NCBI RefSeq assembly: GCF_027921745.1 | Contig: NC_079238.1 | Location: 5,394,001-5,458,000, forward strand | Length of the DNA stretch: 64,000 nucleotides | Source of the DNA: Schizosaccharomyces osmophilus | Lineage: Eukaryota; Ascomycota; Schizosaccharomycetes; Schizosaccharomycetales; Schizosaccharomycetaceae | Reading direction: 5' to 3' | Shown here: positions 30,764-40,992 of the stretch, in pieces | Layout of the letters: every line of letters starts with the position of its first letter | Numbering within the stretch: position 1 is the first letter of the stretch | Position numbers and translations under genes: made by a program | Notes under the pieces: generated by a model | What the model saw: the letters and a program-made list of their open reading frames with translations, nothing else | What the model was told of the DNA's origin: nothing | Database searches by the model: none

Positions 30764-32470
30764 TTAAGGTTTGCAACGTTCAGTGAAACGAGGGAATAAG
30801 CAGCATTCGCGAACAGTATAGCGGTTGCACAGCCATGCAAGGAAGCGTTCAAGTCCCAAACCGAAACCGCCATGTTCTGTAGTACCATATTTGCGTTGTT
30901 CGGTGAACCAATAGTAAGGGGTAGGGTCAATACCCTCACGTTTATAAGCGGCCAAAAGCTCCTCCATGTCGAAAATTCTCATACTTCCACCAACAATTTC
31001 ACCAACGTTAGGCATCAAACAGTCTACACTTTCAGTGAGATCTGGACGTTCCTTAACACGCTGCATGTAAAAGGATTTAATTTCGACAGGGAAATGAGTA
31101 AGGAAAATAGGACAGTTAATTTGGTCAGTCATCTTGCGCTCAGCAGCCTCAGCAATGTCATCACCAAACTTATGATGATCACCCTCGGATGTCAAGATGT
31201 TGTGTTCATTTAGATACTTGATAGCATCCTCATAGGTAAGGCGCATAAAAGGTCTGGAGGGTTTCTTAAAGTCAGGGTTCAACTGCTTGATCAAAGGAGC
31301 AGCAACTGGGTCGTCAAGGATGCGATCAATAGTCTGACAAATAAATTCTTCAAGAAGTTCTAAATATTCTTTGAAGTTAATGAAAGGCATCTCAGCCTCA
31401 ACGTGTGTAAATTCAGAAAGATGACGTCTAGTAAGAGACTTCTCGGCACGGAAACTTTCTTGGACGCAGTAAACATTACCCAAGGCTGGAAGAGCAGCCT
31501 CTAAGTATAATTGACTGGATTGAGTTAAATAGGCATCCTGACCATAATAATTAAATTTGAATAGAGTAGCACCACCTTCAACTTGGGTCTGAACCATGCA
31601 AGGAGGAGTAACTTCAGTCATGCGAAGATCCTCAAAAGCATCACGCATAGCACGTAAAACACGAGCACGGACCTTAAGAACAGCAGAAGCAGTTTCACCA
31701 CGAATAACGAGATGGCGCTGATCAAGCAAATAGGAGGGTTCGGCTTCCGCGTTCAAACGGTTTGTGAAGGCTTCCTCACCAGTAGGAGCAGCATGAAGGA
31801 TATCGTAATAATCGACGACAAGTTCGTGATTACCAGGGGCCGACTTTCCTTCAGGTAATTCCTTAATAACACCATACAAAGCGATGGTAGATTCAGGACC
31901 CAAATTGATGAAATCATAAGAAGCCTTTTCGCAGACCTTGCCGGTTAACACGGATTGCAAGTAGCCGGTACCATCACGTAAAACAACGAAGATAATGCCT
32001 TTTTGATTGCGCATACGATGAACCCAACCGTTAACAACAACTCGCTTCTCGCGATATTGGGTGCTATCAGTAATCAAAATCTTCTCAGCCTTAGGAGCAT
32101 CCTTGGGCTCTTCTAAAACAATTTTAGAAGCAGCCTCCATCCGTTTAGCCTCCGCCTCCTTGGCAGCAATGGCCTTGCTAGCGGCTAGCTTTTCATTTTC
32201 ACCAGCCTTTGTTTTTTTACGGGCAGCCTGTTCAACCCCTTTCTTGGCCTTCTTCAATGCATTGGTGCCAATAGGTTCATATTGAGAAGAAGAATCTTTG
32301 CGAATTATGACTGTACAATTTTCGATAGCCTGCAAGGCACGGATGGCAGTCTTGAAAGGTTCACTTTCTGTTCCTTTACCAACCTCATCGTTGCCGGAAC
32401 TTTCGTCAACAAATACAAAAGCTTCTGGTTTAATTTTCATTTCAGCCATATCCTTTTCAACACCCACCAT
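30764..32470 (-). CDS. nrs1: Asparaginyl-tRNA synthetase, cytoplasmic
   Basis: A 568-residue class IIb aminoacyl-tRNA synthetase that charges tRNA-Asn. The ATG at 32470 is taken; two codons upstream in frame are non-ATG. The eukaryote-specific N-terminal segment (about 110 residues) has a Lys/Ala/Glu-rich helix. The anticodon-binding OB fold begins around VVVNGWVHRMRNQKG. The catalytic domain has motif 2 within QESFRAEKSLTRRHLSEFTHVEAE and motif 3 GFGLGLERFLAWLC. Asn rather than Asp specificity is judged from overall likeness to fungal Asn-tRNA ligases and from synteny with S. pombe SPBC1773.10c. Single exon, an essential housekeeping gene. Confidence 0.96.
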   Translation of the reverse strand: MVGVEKDMAEMKIKPEAFVFVDESSGNDEVGKGTESEPFKTAIRALQAIENCTVIIRKDSSSQYEPIGTNALKKAKKGVEQAARKKTKAGENEKLAASKAIAAKEAEAKRMEAASKIVLEEPKDAPKAEKILITDSTQYREKRVVVNGWVHRMRNQKGIIFVVLRDGTGYLQSVLTGKVCEKASYDFINLGPESTIALYGVIKELPEGKSAPGNHELVVDYYDILHAAPTGEEAFTNRLNAEAEPSYLLDQRHLVIRGETASAVLKVRARVLRAMRDAFEDLRMTEVTPPCMVQTQVEGGATLFKFNYYGQDAYLTQSSQLYLEAALPALGNVYCVQESFRAEKSLTRRHLSEFTHVEAEMPFINFKEYLELLEEFICQTIDRILDDPVAAPLIKQLNPDFKKPSRPFMRLTYEDAIKYLNEHNILTSEGDHHKFGDDIAEAAERKMTDQINCPIFLTHFPVEIKSFYMQRVKERPDLTESVDCLMPNVGEIVGGSMRIFDMEELLAAYKREGIDPTPYYWFTEQRKYGTTEHGGFGLGLERFLAWLCNRYTVRECCLFPRFTERCKP

Positions 32471-33292
32471 TGTCAAAAAATCAAAAATGATTTTGTGGTT
32501 GGTTCTTTGTAGGTTTGTCCTCTATCTTAGTCTTAGTAAGAAAGTACTGAGTAAATTATTAGAGAGAGGTTACACGTTAACTTATAGTAATATTTGGATT
32601 GATATCGGTCAACATTCCTAAATGTTTCGCAGTAGGTAAATAGGTAAATAAAAAGAGTTGTAAATAAATACTCGCTTTATCTGACATTTACAGCCTATTT
32701 TAACGATGGTAAGATCTCGATTGTTTATTTAAAAAACTGATTGTCTTTAAAAAGTAACAATTTCAGTTTGGATATGCTTGTCATAATGGATAACACTTAT
32801 GAGGACAAGCGACAGAATGGTTAGCTTCATGATTGTATAATCACCTTTTTGAATACAAACTCATTTGACTGAGTTGTGAGAGCACTTAAAAAAGCACAGC
32901 ATACTCCCCCTTTAATATACTTTGGAAAACAGCATGCATCTAAGGAAAGGAAGAAAAACTAAAATTGGGGTTTAAAATTGAAAACCTAAAACATTTTCGT
33001 CAAATGCCTCCAAAAGGCAGAAACATAAACATAAGTCAATAAGAAAAAAGTAGCGGGACGAGAAACCTTCTTTTCTAAATTTATGTTCAAGGGAAGAGGA
33101 AAAACCCAATTGTCCATCAAACACCCATATTGGGTACGTCAATTATTATACAGCAAGAAAAAATTGTAAGTGTGGAAAGATTGTAGAAATCGTCAAAAGG
33201 TTTTACAGTCTTTTCTCAAGTGAGAAAATAAATAAGTAGTAAAGAGAAAGGGCCGTTAATAAAAAAGAAAGGGGGAAGATGAATTCATGCAT
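32471..33292. other. Intergenic region, 0.82 kb
   Basis: Promoter of nrs1 and 3' flank of the Cdc50-like gene. AT-rich; no further feature recognised. Confidence 0.55.
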
Positions 33293-34543
33293 TTAGAGTC
33301 CACCCAAGCGAGGAGCAATGTTATTGTCTTCAGAGTCCCAGTTCAAATAGCGATGATCTGCCAATTTTCTAGGTCTGATGAAGTGTCGTAATGTAAATAA
33401 TGTACCCAAAACAACGCTTACAACGCTCACCACAATGTAGGCAATTCCGAGAAAAGGATTCTTACCACCTAAAACAGAGCGAGTGGTAAGTACTATAGAC
33501 TTGGTTCCATCGTATTCTTTGACAGGAAAATGGAGCCCGATACTAAGTTCGTAAGTTCCAGGAAGTAATTGATCTTTGTCGTTGCGTCTCGCGAGTTTGC
33601 TAAATGTCGGTAATCCAGCGGTTCTCATCCATACTTGTAACTCCTCCATAGTAGATAAATCAGGCATATTATCTTCTGTATATCCATTAGGGTATCTCAA
33701 AACCCAGTTTGGAGGAGGCACAACTTCGCTGGGGCTGTATTTCGTTTTTTTAAAACGGCTGGCATCAGAAGCCCAAGCGATGTTCTTTGAGCTAAGTTGA
33801 TAAGCTTTTGATGATTTTTCATCGTTAACAATGGGATTTAACATTGAAAAAGAGTCGTTAAATAATGAATTGGCAATCAAGCCACAAGGATAGTATGGTT
33901 TTCCCTCTTCATTCGCCTCTAACGGATAGCACCCAGAAGATTTCACATCATTTTTATTCTGAGCATAACCACGAATTTGTTTTTCATCCAAGCTCTTGGC
34001 ATAACGGCGATGATTTTGATAAAAATTGGTTAAGCGGTAATAAAGAAAAATTGGTGCTTTCATCACAGATGGAACAGTAAAACGAACGTTGCAGACCTTA
34101 ATATCCAGATCCAAATCGTCGTCGTGCGTGTTAGATAATTTCCATGACGGTGTTGAATTTTTTGCTTTTAAGGAATAGTCAAAAGCTGCTTTATACTTTT
34201 TCGAAGGTATCTCTGTAAAATTATCATAATTAGCCATCTTCTCACAATCGGTATAATCAACGACTAATTCCTGTACGGTAGAACTCGCATATAATAGGCC
34301 GCCTCCTAATGGACCAAAAATGATACCCAAAATGAAAAACAAAGGAAGGACCGTTTTTGGAGTTAGTAAAGGCTGCCATGATTTGATTCTCTGCTGACGA
34401 AACGAGGTGTTTGGACTAAATTCCGTTACTGATTAGTATATACAAAATCGCCCACAAGCCATTCTAACTTACGGTGCACGAGATTTCTTGTTAGTTTGAT
34501 CAGCAGAATGATCAATGTTGCTCTCTTCTACAGAATCCGACAT
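33293..34543 (-). CDS. mug89: Cdc50/Lem3-family P4-ATPase subunit, 2 exons
   Basis: A 397-residue two-pass membrane protein of the CDC50 family, the beta subunit that P4-type flippases need to leave the ER and translocate phospholipids. Exon 1 is 34543-34473 and exon 2 34415-33293 (GTAAGT donor; branch in TATACTAATC). After a cytosolic head (ending [20 protein letters not shown]) comes TM1, [18 protein letters not shown], carrying the conserved FxxxGxxF pattern. The large lumenal domain has paired cysteines ([36 protein letters not shown]) and the family motif CGLIANS. TM2 is [17 protein letters not shown] near the C terminus. Length and position match S. pombe mug89 (SPBC1773.11c), which is named for meiotic induction. 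A GTAAACA core lies about 200 bp upstream. Confidence 0.94.
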
Positions 34544-35383
34544 AACGCCTTCTCCAAAAATGAATAAATCCCCGAATACAATTTACAAGAATTTCGCCAG
34601 CGTTCACGTCTTCAGAATAAAACCTCAGGTCAAAACGAAAAAAGTAGAAAACAGAAACCCACTGAAAAAGCGGATTTTATCGGAATTACACACTGAACAA
34701 TGCCCTTTAAAAAATGTGGTTCTCGTTACCAAGTTCTTCCTAGTAAACAGAGTGAGTTGGCATTTAGTGTATTACCTTTCAGCTTCTTATAAAGAACTTC
34801 ACTTTGGGTGCATAAACGCTATACATTTTTACGCTTGATAACGAGCAGTACATTAATAAACAATTGAACAGAATGATAAAATGGCATTGCAGTGTTCTGG
34901 TTCTGGCTTTATTTGTTGAAATAAGAAAATATTCTCTTTCTCAAGAATGCTATAAGTTTCTATTGAAGGTATTTCCCACTTTCATAGAGTTTTAAGGGTA
35001 CCTCATGATGTCAAAACTTAGCCTAAAAGTGAATGTTTAGAGCCAGGGTTCTTTTTTCAGTTGTCTAATTGATATTTCGTATTGTCTCATATGGAAATTT
35101 GCTTTCGTCGTGATGGCGGATTTATAAAATAGTGCTTGAAGACGTTCCTTTACCAAACCAGACCACGTTAACCAATATCAAAGATTTGTCTATTAAAGAC
35201 TATATAATTTCTTTTTTTAAAACGAATTGACTGGTAACATTAACTTGTTTATTAGTTGCTAGTAATTTTATTTGACATTCACGGCGAATTCAATCCAACG
35301 CACATTTCAACGATAACCGGCTTTAAGGGAGGAGTTTTTATCTTCGGATATTTCCTACTAAATTTTTTCTTTATTTAAAACCA
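34544..35383. other. Divergent promoter region, 0.84 kb
   Basis: Lies between mug89 and the peroxiredoxin gene. It contains a GTAAACA forkhead core near 34744. A 107-codon open frame at 34515-34838 overlaps exon 1 of mug89 on the other strand and resembles nothing known. Confidence 0.55.
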
Positions 35384-35965
35384 ATGACTGAGTACACTGC
35401 ATCTACTCCTAGACGTTCTACACGTTTGAATTCGAGGGATCCTTCAAATTCCAAAGTTCCTATTGCTGCCGAGTCTGTAAGCACTGGGGCAAAAGCGAAG
35501 GAATCAGAAGAAGTTATTAATGTAGGTAATTTGGTTCCCGACCTTACTCTTCTCAATCAAGACGAGACCCCAGTAAACCTTCCAGAACTGATAAAATCTC
35601 GCGGACTTGTCATCTTTGCTTATCCCAGAGCTAGTACGCCAGGATGTACAAAGCAAGGTTGTGGATTTCGTGATAATTATCCACAGATACAGGCCGCCGA
35701 CTATGAAGTATTCGGTGTATCCTTTGATTCATGTAAATCTCAAAAGAGTTTTCAAACAAAGCAGAACTTTCCTTACGATTTGCTATCGGACCCTGAAGGT
35801 GTTTTAATTGAACGTCTTGGTGCAAAAAAACCAGATGGAAAATTGTTCCGTAGCCATTGGATCTTTGAAAAGGGGTCAGGAAAGTGTCTTGTCAAGGAAA
35901 TTGATATCTCTCCTCTTGACAGCGTTGATAAAGCTTTCCAGGTAATTACTGGCTCTATTGTTTAA
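35384..35965 (+). CDS. bcp1: Atypical 2-Cys peroxiredoxin, BCP/PrxQ (Dot5) type
   Basis: A 193-residue thioredoxin-dependent peroxidase that reduces hydroperoxides. The peroxidatic site is ASTPGCTKQGC, giving Cys88 and a resolving Cys93 spaced CX4C, the mark of the BCP/PrxQ class. The Pro and Thr of the active site are within STPGC, and the conserved Arg is probably in LFRSHWIF. The N-terminal 50 residues are basic and Ser/Thr-rich (TPRRSTRLNSRD), compatible with nuclear import as in budding yeast Dot5. Single exon. S. pombe bcp1 (SPBC1773.02c, from memory) is the likely ortholog; here it lies next to mug89 instead of the aminotransferase, indicating an inversion. Confidence 0.95.
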   Translation: MTEYTASTPRRSTRLNSRDPSNSKVPIAAESVSTGAKAKESEEVINVGNLVPDLTLLNQDETPVNLPELIKSRGLVIFAYPRASTPGCTKQGCGFRDNYPQIQAADYEVFGVSFDSCKSQKSFQTKQNFPYDLLSDPEGVLIERLGAKKPDGKLFRSHWIFEKGSGKCLVKEIDISPLDSVDKAFQVITGSIV

Positions 35966-37072
35966 AGTAGAAACCATGGATATGGTTTAAGAACCGCTTT
36001 ACCTTAAGACTAGTTATGTGACCTATTATTGTACCCATTTCGCGACACATTTTACCCGATATTGATACACGAATATATCTTCTACATGATTACAAACTAC
36101 GTTCACACTCTAAGGAGTCCTTTTAGAAGGTTTTAACGGCCTCGTTCGTTCCCATGTATTTTCCTGTAGTAATTCATAGAACGAAAGCATTCAGTGACTA
36201 AGGTATATTAATGAAAGCTTGTAGATGTAAAGCAATTTGTCTTCAAAGTCCTAGCCAACAACAGCAAGTCAACTAGAAAACAATTTTGGTGATGCCAAAA
36301 CGTAAAGGCCAATAACTCTATAACACATATGCATGTGCTTTTAATCACAATTTATTTCTTCGACCGTATTCAACAAATGTTGTTGGGTTTACTTACCATT
36401 GAACTTTGTTATCATTAACATAATATCTACAAAAGGTACCTCCTGTTTCAATTTTCAACATAATCAGAAGCAAATTTTTTTATTTTAAGCATCATTTGTT
36501 TCAGTAGTTTACTTTGTAATTAAGTCTATATCCTTCTTGTTCAGATGTTTTGTTAATACATTGGCATAAAACTGTCTCCTTGAACTTTTTGATATTGAAA
36601 TGTAGCAAATTTTAAAGAAACAGTAATTCATTTCAATCCCACATTAGTATAACTCTCAAGCAAGGATTAAAATAGTAGAAGGAGCTTTGAACTGAGCCTC
36701 CGCAACATGAGATCTAAAAGTTACTAACGCTGTACACTATATGAATCAATTGGACTTTAAAGAATCACTTTACCAATATGTATGCCGAGATCCTTTAATG
36801 TTATAGCCGTTTCTCTTGCCGCGCTTTGCGAGCTGAATCTTTAAACCCCACTGTTCACAGTAAAGAGACCATGAAGATGAAAGCTTCCTTTTAACCTAGT
36901 ATATTGATGCTCCTTGTCTATATTATTTTTGTCTTTATGAAGCAATCACTCACCGTACTTAATCAGTGGGTATATTTTCATTGAACAGCAAATCCTGTAG
37001 ACTTTATTAATGTGGCACTTCTGTTAGGGATCCCAGCTTTCTAAAGAGAAACAAGTGTCAACTAAGCGAGCT
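35966..37072. other. Convergent intergenic region, 1.1 kb
   Basis: An unusually long gap between two convergent genes, AT-rich throughout. No open frame or RNA gene is recognised. It may mark the inversion breakpoint relative to S. pombe. Confidence 0.55.
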
Positions 37073-38979
37073 TTAGATTAGTGATCGGCTGTATGCCTGA
37101 ATCCGCTCTTTACCACCAATTACCAGAAACTGCTTATCATTCACGGAATTGTTGAGCCAAAGAATATCAAAATTATCGTTTCCAGTAAGGTTATTTTTTG
37201 AGTTGTATGGTCCAGAAATCGGAGAAAGGCAATCATCCTGACTGTACACATGGATATTACCGACAGCACTTATGACAGCCAGTTGTGAAGCATGAGGAAC
37301 GAATGAAATGCCAGTCAAAGCAAAATTATCTACGCTTTTCTCACAAATACATTCTTTTTTCTTCAAATCATGAACTCGTAAAATACCGTTCTCATGCAGT
37401 GAATACAGACAAGGATTGGGCTCTTGCTTAGCAACGATCCTATTAATGCGATCTTTGATTGCAGGATCTCCGAGTGTTGAATCACCCGCTATCAGGAATT
37501 CATCGACCTGTTCCTGGGTTTCTACTTCATAAAGACGAACAAATCCATCATTCCAAGCAATTGCTAACTGATCACCGACAAGACACATAGACAACGGTTG
37601 CTTGTTGTGTTTTAGAATTTGAAGCAATTGCTCTCCTGTATATTTCCAGCCACGTACCGTATTATCAGAAGATAAAGACAAAAGTATCGGATTTTTTTCT
37701 TTTTTCTCTAAGCATAAAAGTTCCCATACACAATCATCATGACCCGAAAATACTGTAGCTTCTGTCATGGGAATGGAAGACGGCTCATTTGATGAAATAG
37801 CTGGTAATTTCCAGCATCGAATCGTCCCGTCGTGACCTCCACTAAAGATGTGATGAGTAGCTTTAGGTACGCATAAACTTAAGACCGGACCCTTGTGACC
37901 GTAAAAACTTAAGTGAGGAGATAATTCACTCACAATACGTTCGGACGGCTTTTCGGAGAGAGTCCATATATATATAATTCCATCATCAGTACCGGAAGCA
38001 AAACTAGGCGTGCTTCCTGGTAAAGGTTCATGCGTGATACAGCGAGTAATTTCGGCGGAGTTTATAATCTCATACGATAGTTTCCAATTGTCATGTTCTT
38101 CAATAGAATTGTCATTGAAATGAAACTCCTCATTAATATCCAACTGAGTCAGGGCGTCTTGACTCGCATTCAAAGCATCGGACAACGAGGTATTGGCTGA
38201 AGAGCGTTTAATAACCTTCGGTGTCTTTGCGGAATACGGATCACCTGAAGAAGGAAGAGCTGGAGTCATTATTTCATCTTCGAGTAAATCATCACTAATC
38301 ATATCATCAGACAAAGGCTTATTACTATTATCATTTGGTGTAAAATCTTCATCAGTAGCATCATTCAGGATTACCTCCTTTTTTAAAAACGAATCCTGGG
38401 CATTATTTTCTGAATTAAAGGTACTCAAATTCTTTTCCTGTGAATCTGTTTGCTCTTGTAAACTGTTCCAGCGAATATTTGGTTGTAAGTTGGTTAAATA
38501 AACAACTTCCTGGAGAGATCTAAATTTCTATTAGCACCATATTGTCAATCAATTCCTTACTTTTTAATAAAATCTCTGCTTTTGCGTAAACATGCATCAG
38601 ACTTGGATTCTGTAGTGCCGGTAGCATTGAAATCAGGCATGAGAGGGTATACTTTGTCTACTGAAACATTTTTGTTTTTGTAAACTTGATTTAAAGTTTT
38701 TTCTAACATTTCGTTTCGTCTTTCTTGGAAACTATTAGTTTGTTCCAGCCTTGCTTTTTCTCGTTCAAGACTGGCAATTCGAACCTAATTGTTAATAAAC
38801 ATCATTTCATCTATGAATACCTTGAGTTCTGCCTTTTCAATTTCCCATATATTTTTGTCTCTTTCATTTTTGAACGCTTCGTACTGTAAATATTGAATGA
38901 CACCTTGCAAGGTGTACATATTAGGATTTCCATCCTCTAAATTTTCATCCTCCCGTTTATATGGATGAAGAGATTTCAT
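37073..38979 (-). CDS. csc3: Striatin-like WD-repeat protein (SIP/STRIPAK scaffold), 3 exons
   Basis: A 609-residue striatin homolog, the scaffold of the STRIPAK complex, known in fission yeast as SIP, which opposes septation signalling (literature). Exons: 38979-38821, 38784-38561 and 38519-37073. The assembled N terminus carries the striatin caveolin-binding-like block YTLQGVIQYLQYEAFK, then the coiled coil WEIEKAELKVRIASLEREKARLE joined cleanly across intron 1. A disordered acidic linker follows. WD40 repeats then run from about residue 280 to the end (examples: ITRCITHEPLPGSTPSFASG, LSFYGHKGPVLSLCV, HHIFSGGHDGTIRCWKL). I named it after S. pombe Csc3 (SPBC1773.01, from memory). The start is the first in-frame ATG before the conserved block. 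Confidence 0.92.
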
Positions 38980-39402
38980 ATTAATGAATTTTTCTAGGTA
39001 TTGGCAGGCTAAAATACCCGTTGTATATTTTCTGAATTACTCGGCGGTAAGCAAACTGGAGGAAAGTTATTAAACACAATATGAATTGAAGATATAGATC
39101 ACTGAATTAGCACTAGTTAGATACCTTCCAATTAATGTAAGAGGTTATAAAATAATAGAAGCCGTCAGTGTGTTATTTTATACATATATTTTATTTTGGC
39201 AGGAACCTTTATGTACCGATGGAATACTTAAATTAGGACAATATCCACATGGGAATGGTCTCTAAATAATTAATTTTCCTATCGAAAAGAATTATGGCAT
39301 AAATATGGCGAGCCATATGTTTCTAACTGACAAAGTAGAAAGTTAACAGATATCATAATATACAAGAATAAACAGCCATAAAAATAAAAAATACATGAAG
39401 CA
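38980..39402. other. Intergenic region, 0.42 kb
   Basis: Promoter of csc3 and 3' flank of cnp20. AT-rich; nothing else recognised. Confidence 0.55.
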
Positions 39403-40992
39403 TTAACGCTTCTTAAAAGTCAAAGGCTTTATTTCCCTGGATAAATAGGAACGTTGAAGACCCATTAGGGAAACTTTATCGTGAATCTTCCTCTGTCGTT
39501 TTAGAAGCAAACAGACATCATCGGTTTCAATGGTTTTTCTATGCGCATGATCTGCGTAAGCCGATAGATCCTCCGCGACTTGCTTGAAGAAAATATCGGA
39601 TACTGATGAGAGTTCTTCAATGACACTTGATGAAAGGCTTTTTCTTGAATACGCATTTGCTAATTTTCGTATATTAGAATCAGGTAAAGTTGCTGAAGAT
39701 GCTTTACGATATTTTTGTTTCGGCTTCTTGAAACCATCTTTATCAAACAAGGATATGTTCTTCTCATGGTTATTGACTTCTTCGTTTGCTGCACTAATAT
39801 CACCTATTGGAGGTTCTTGGATCGGTGAAGTATTTCCTTGCATTTCATCTATTCTCGAGGACTCAGCATCAGGGAGAACCTGCTGTTCAAAGCTTTCCTC
39901 TAGTGCAGGCTGCTGAATTGGTGAAGTATTTCCTTGCATTTCATCTATTCTCGAGGACTCAGCATCAGGGAGAACCTGCTGTTTAAAGCTTTCCTCTAGT
40001 GCAGGCTGCTGAATTGGTGAAGTAATTCCTTGCATTTCATCTATTCTAGAGGACTCAGCATCAGATGTTTGCTGCTCTTCCAGTTCTTGAAAAACACTCC
40101 CTTTCGAAACTGTTCTAGGAGTAGGAGATTCTATATGCGACACTTCCGAAAACCCTCCTTCATCTTCGTAAGGCTGAGTATCAAAGACTGGGGGATTGTG
40201 TAGTGATTGACGACCTTTTTCGGATGCTCTAGAAAAAGAAGCATCATTTTCAAAAAGATCTGAGTTGAGTGTGAATATAGGGCTTTGGTACTGGTTCATT
40301 TGCATACTGGCTCTCTGTGTTGAGGGTGTTTCTTCTTCGGCATCAGCCGTTTCATAATCACTCATTGGAAGACGAAATACAGGAATTTCATCGCCAACAT
40401 CTAAGAGCTGGTCGGGTGAATTACTCAGAGCGCTCTCCTGGACACGATTAATCTCCTTCTCCACAGTCTTGGAAAAAGTAAATGGATTTTGCAGGTTGCT
40501 TAATTTTCGAGATTCCGGCGTAAAGATATCACTCATTCTCGCAGAGTAACGTCGCGGTACCTCAATAGATTGCGCAGTTAAGTCGGCTTCTTCCCCATAA
40601 ATTGTACTGTCTCTACGTTCCAAAGAGCGTCTGGATAAGCTCTTTCTAAATGGAGGAGCTATCGGCATTGTAGAAGATGTCCTACGACGCTTCTTTTGGG
40701 AACTGCCATTGCTGTTTTCGGCTGGAGAGGGAATGGGTTGCTTTGCCAGAGCACGGCTTAACACCCTGAGTATATCTCTTGGAGTTTTGTTTGCATGAAT
40801 ATTACTCTTTCTTCTATAAAGAGAACTTTTTCTAGCTAACGCTCGTTGTTTATGGGGTGTAACAGTTCTCTGAGCAGATGGTAAACTAGTTCGATTTCTA
40901 GATGGCGTAAAAAGCCTTTTTTGGGACAAAGTACCCACCAAATGATTAAAGGAGGTCCTTCGAATTGGTGTTTCCAGCCCTGAGTTATTCAT
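39403..40992 (-). CDS. cnp20: CENP-T homolog (kinetochore histone-fold protein)
   Basis: A 529-residue CENP-T-like protein. The C terminus (last about 105 residues) is a histone fold: SSATLPDSNIRKLANAYSR, SVIEELSSVSDIFFKQVAEDLSAYADHAHRKTIETDDVCLLLKRQRK. In the family it pairs with CENP-W on centromeric DNA. The N terminus is basic and Ser/Thr-rich with TPRDILRVLSRAL, a conserved fungal CENP-T motif region; the N-terminal tail of CENP-T recruits Ndc80 in other species. The middle is disordered and contains three tandem 32-residue repeats (unit starting DAESSRIDEMQG) encoded by 96-bp DNA units. The ATG at 40992 is taken; the frame upstream has no earlier ATG. S. pombe cnp20 (SPBC800.13) is the probable ortholog. 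Confidence 0.9.
   Translation of the reverse strand: MNNSGLETPIRRTSFNHLVGTLSQKRLFTPSRNRTSLPSAQRTVTPHKQRALARKSSLYRRKSNIHANKTPRDILRVLSRALAKQPIPSPAENSNGSSQKKRRRTSSTMPIAPPFRKSLSRRSLERRDSTIYGEEADLTAQSIEVPRRYSARMSDIFTPESRKLSNLQNPFTFSKTVEKEINRVQESALSNSPDQLLDVGDEIPVFRLPMSDYETADAEEETPSTQRASMQMNQYQSPIFTLNSDLFENDASFSRASEKGRQSLHNPPVFDTQPYEDEGGFSEVSHIESPTPRTVSKGSVFQELEEQQTSDAESSRIDEMQGITSPIQQPALEESFKQQVLPDAESSRIDEMQGNTSPIQQPALEESFEQQVLPDAESSRIDEMQGNTSPIQEPPIGDISAANEEVNNHEKNISLFDKDGFKKPKQKYRKASSATLPDSNIRKLANAYSRKSLSSSVIEELSSVSDIFFKQVAEDLSAYADHAHRKTIETDDVCLLLKRQRKIHDKVSLMGLQRSYLSREIKPLTFKKR
39835..40075 (-). repeat. 96-bp tandem repeat inside cnp20 (about 2.5 copies)
   Basis: The segment CATTTCATCTATTCT recurs at 39841, 39937 and 40033, exactly 96 bp apart. 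The units are nearly identical in DNA, which points to recent expansion. Each codes for 32 residues, so copy changes keep the frame. Confidence 0.9.

Noticed and set aside
34515-34838. 107-codon plus-strand frame upstream of the peroxiredoxin gene
   Set aside because: It overlaps exon 1 of the Cdc50-like gene on the opposite strand, and its translation is Lys-rich and unrecognised.
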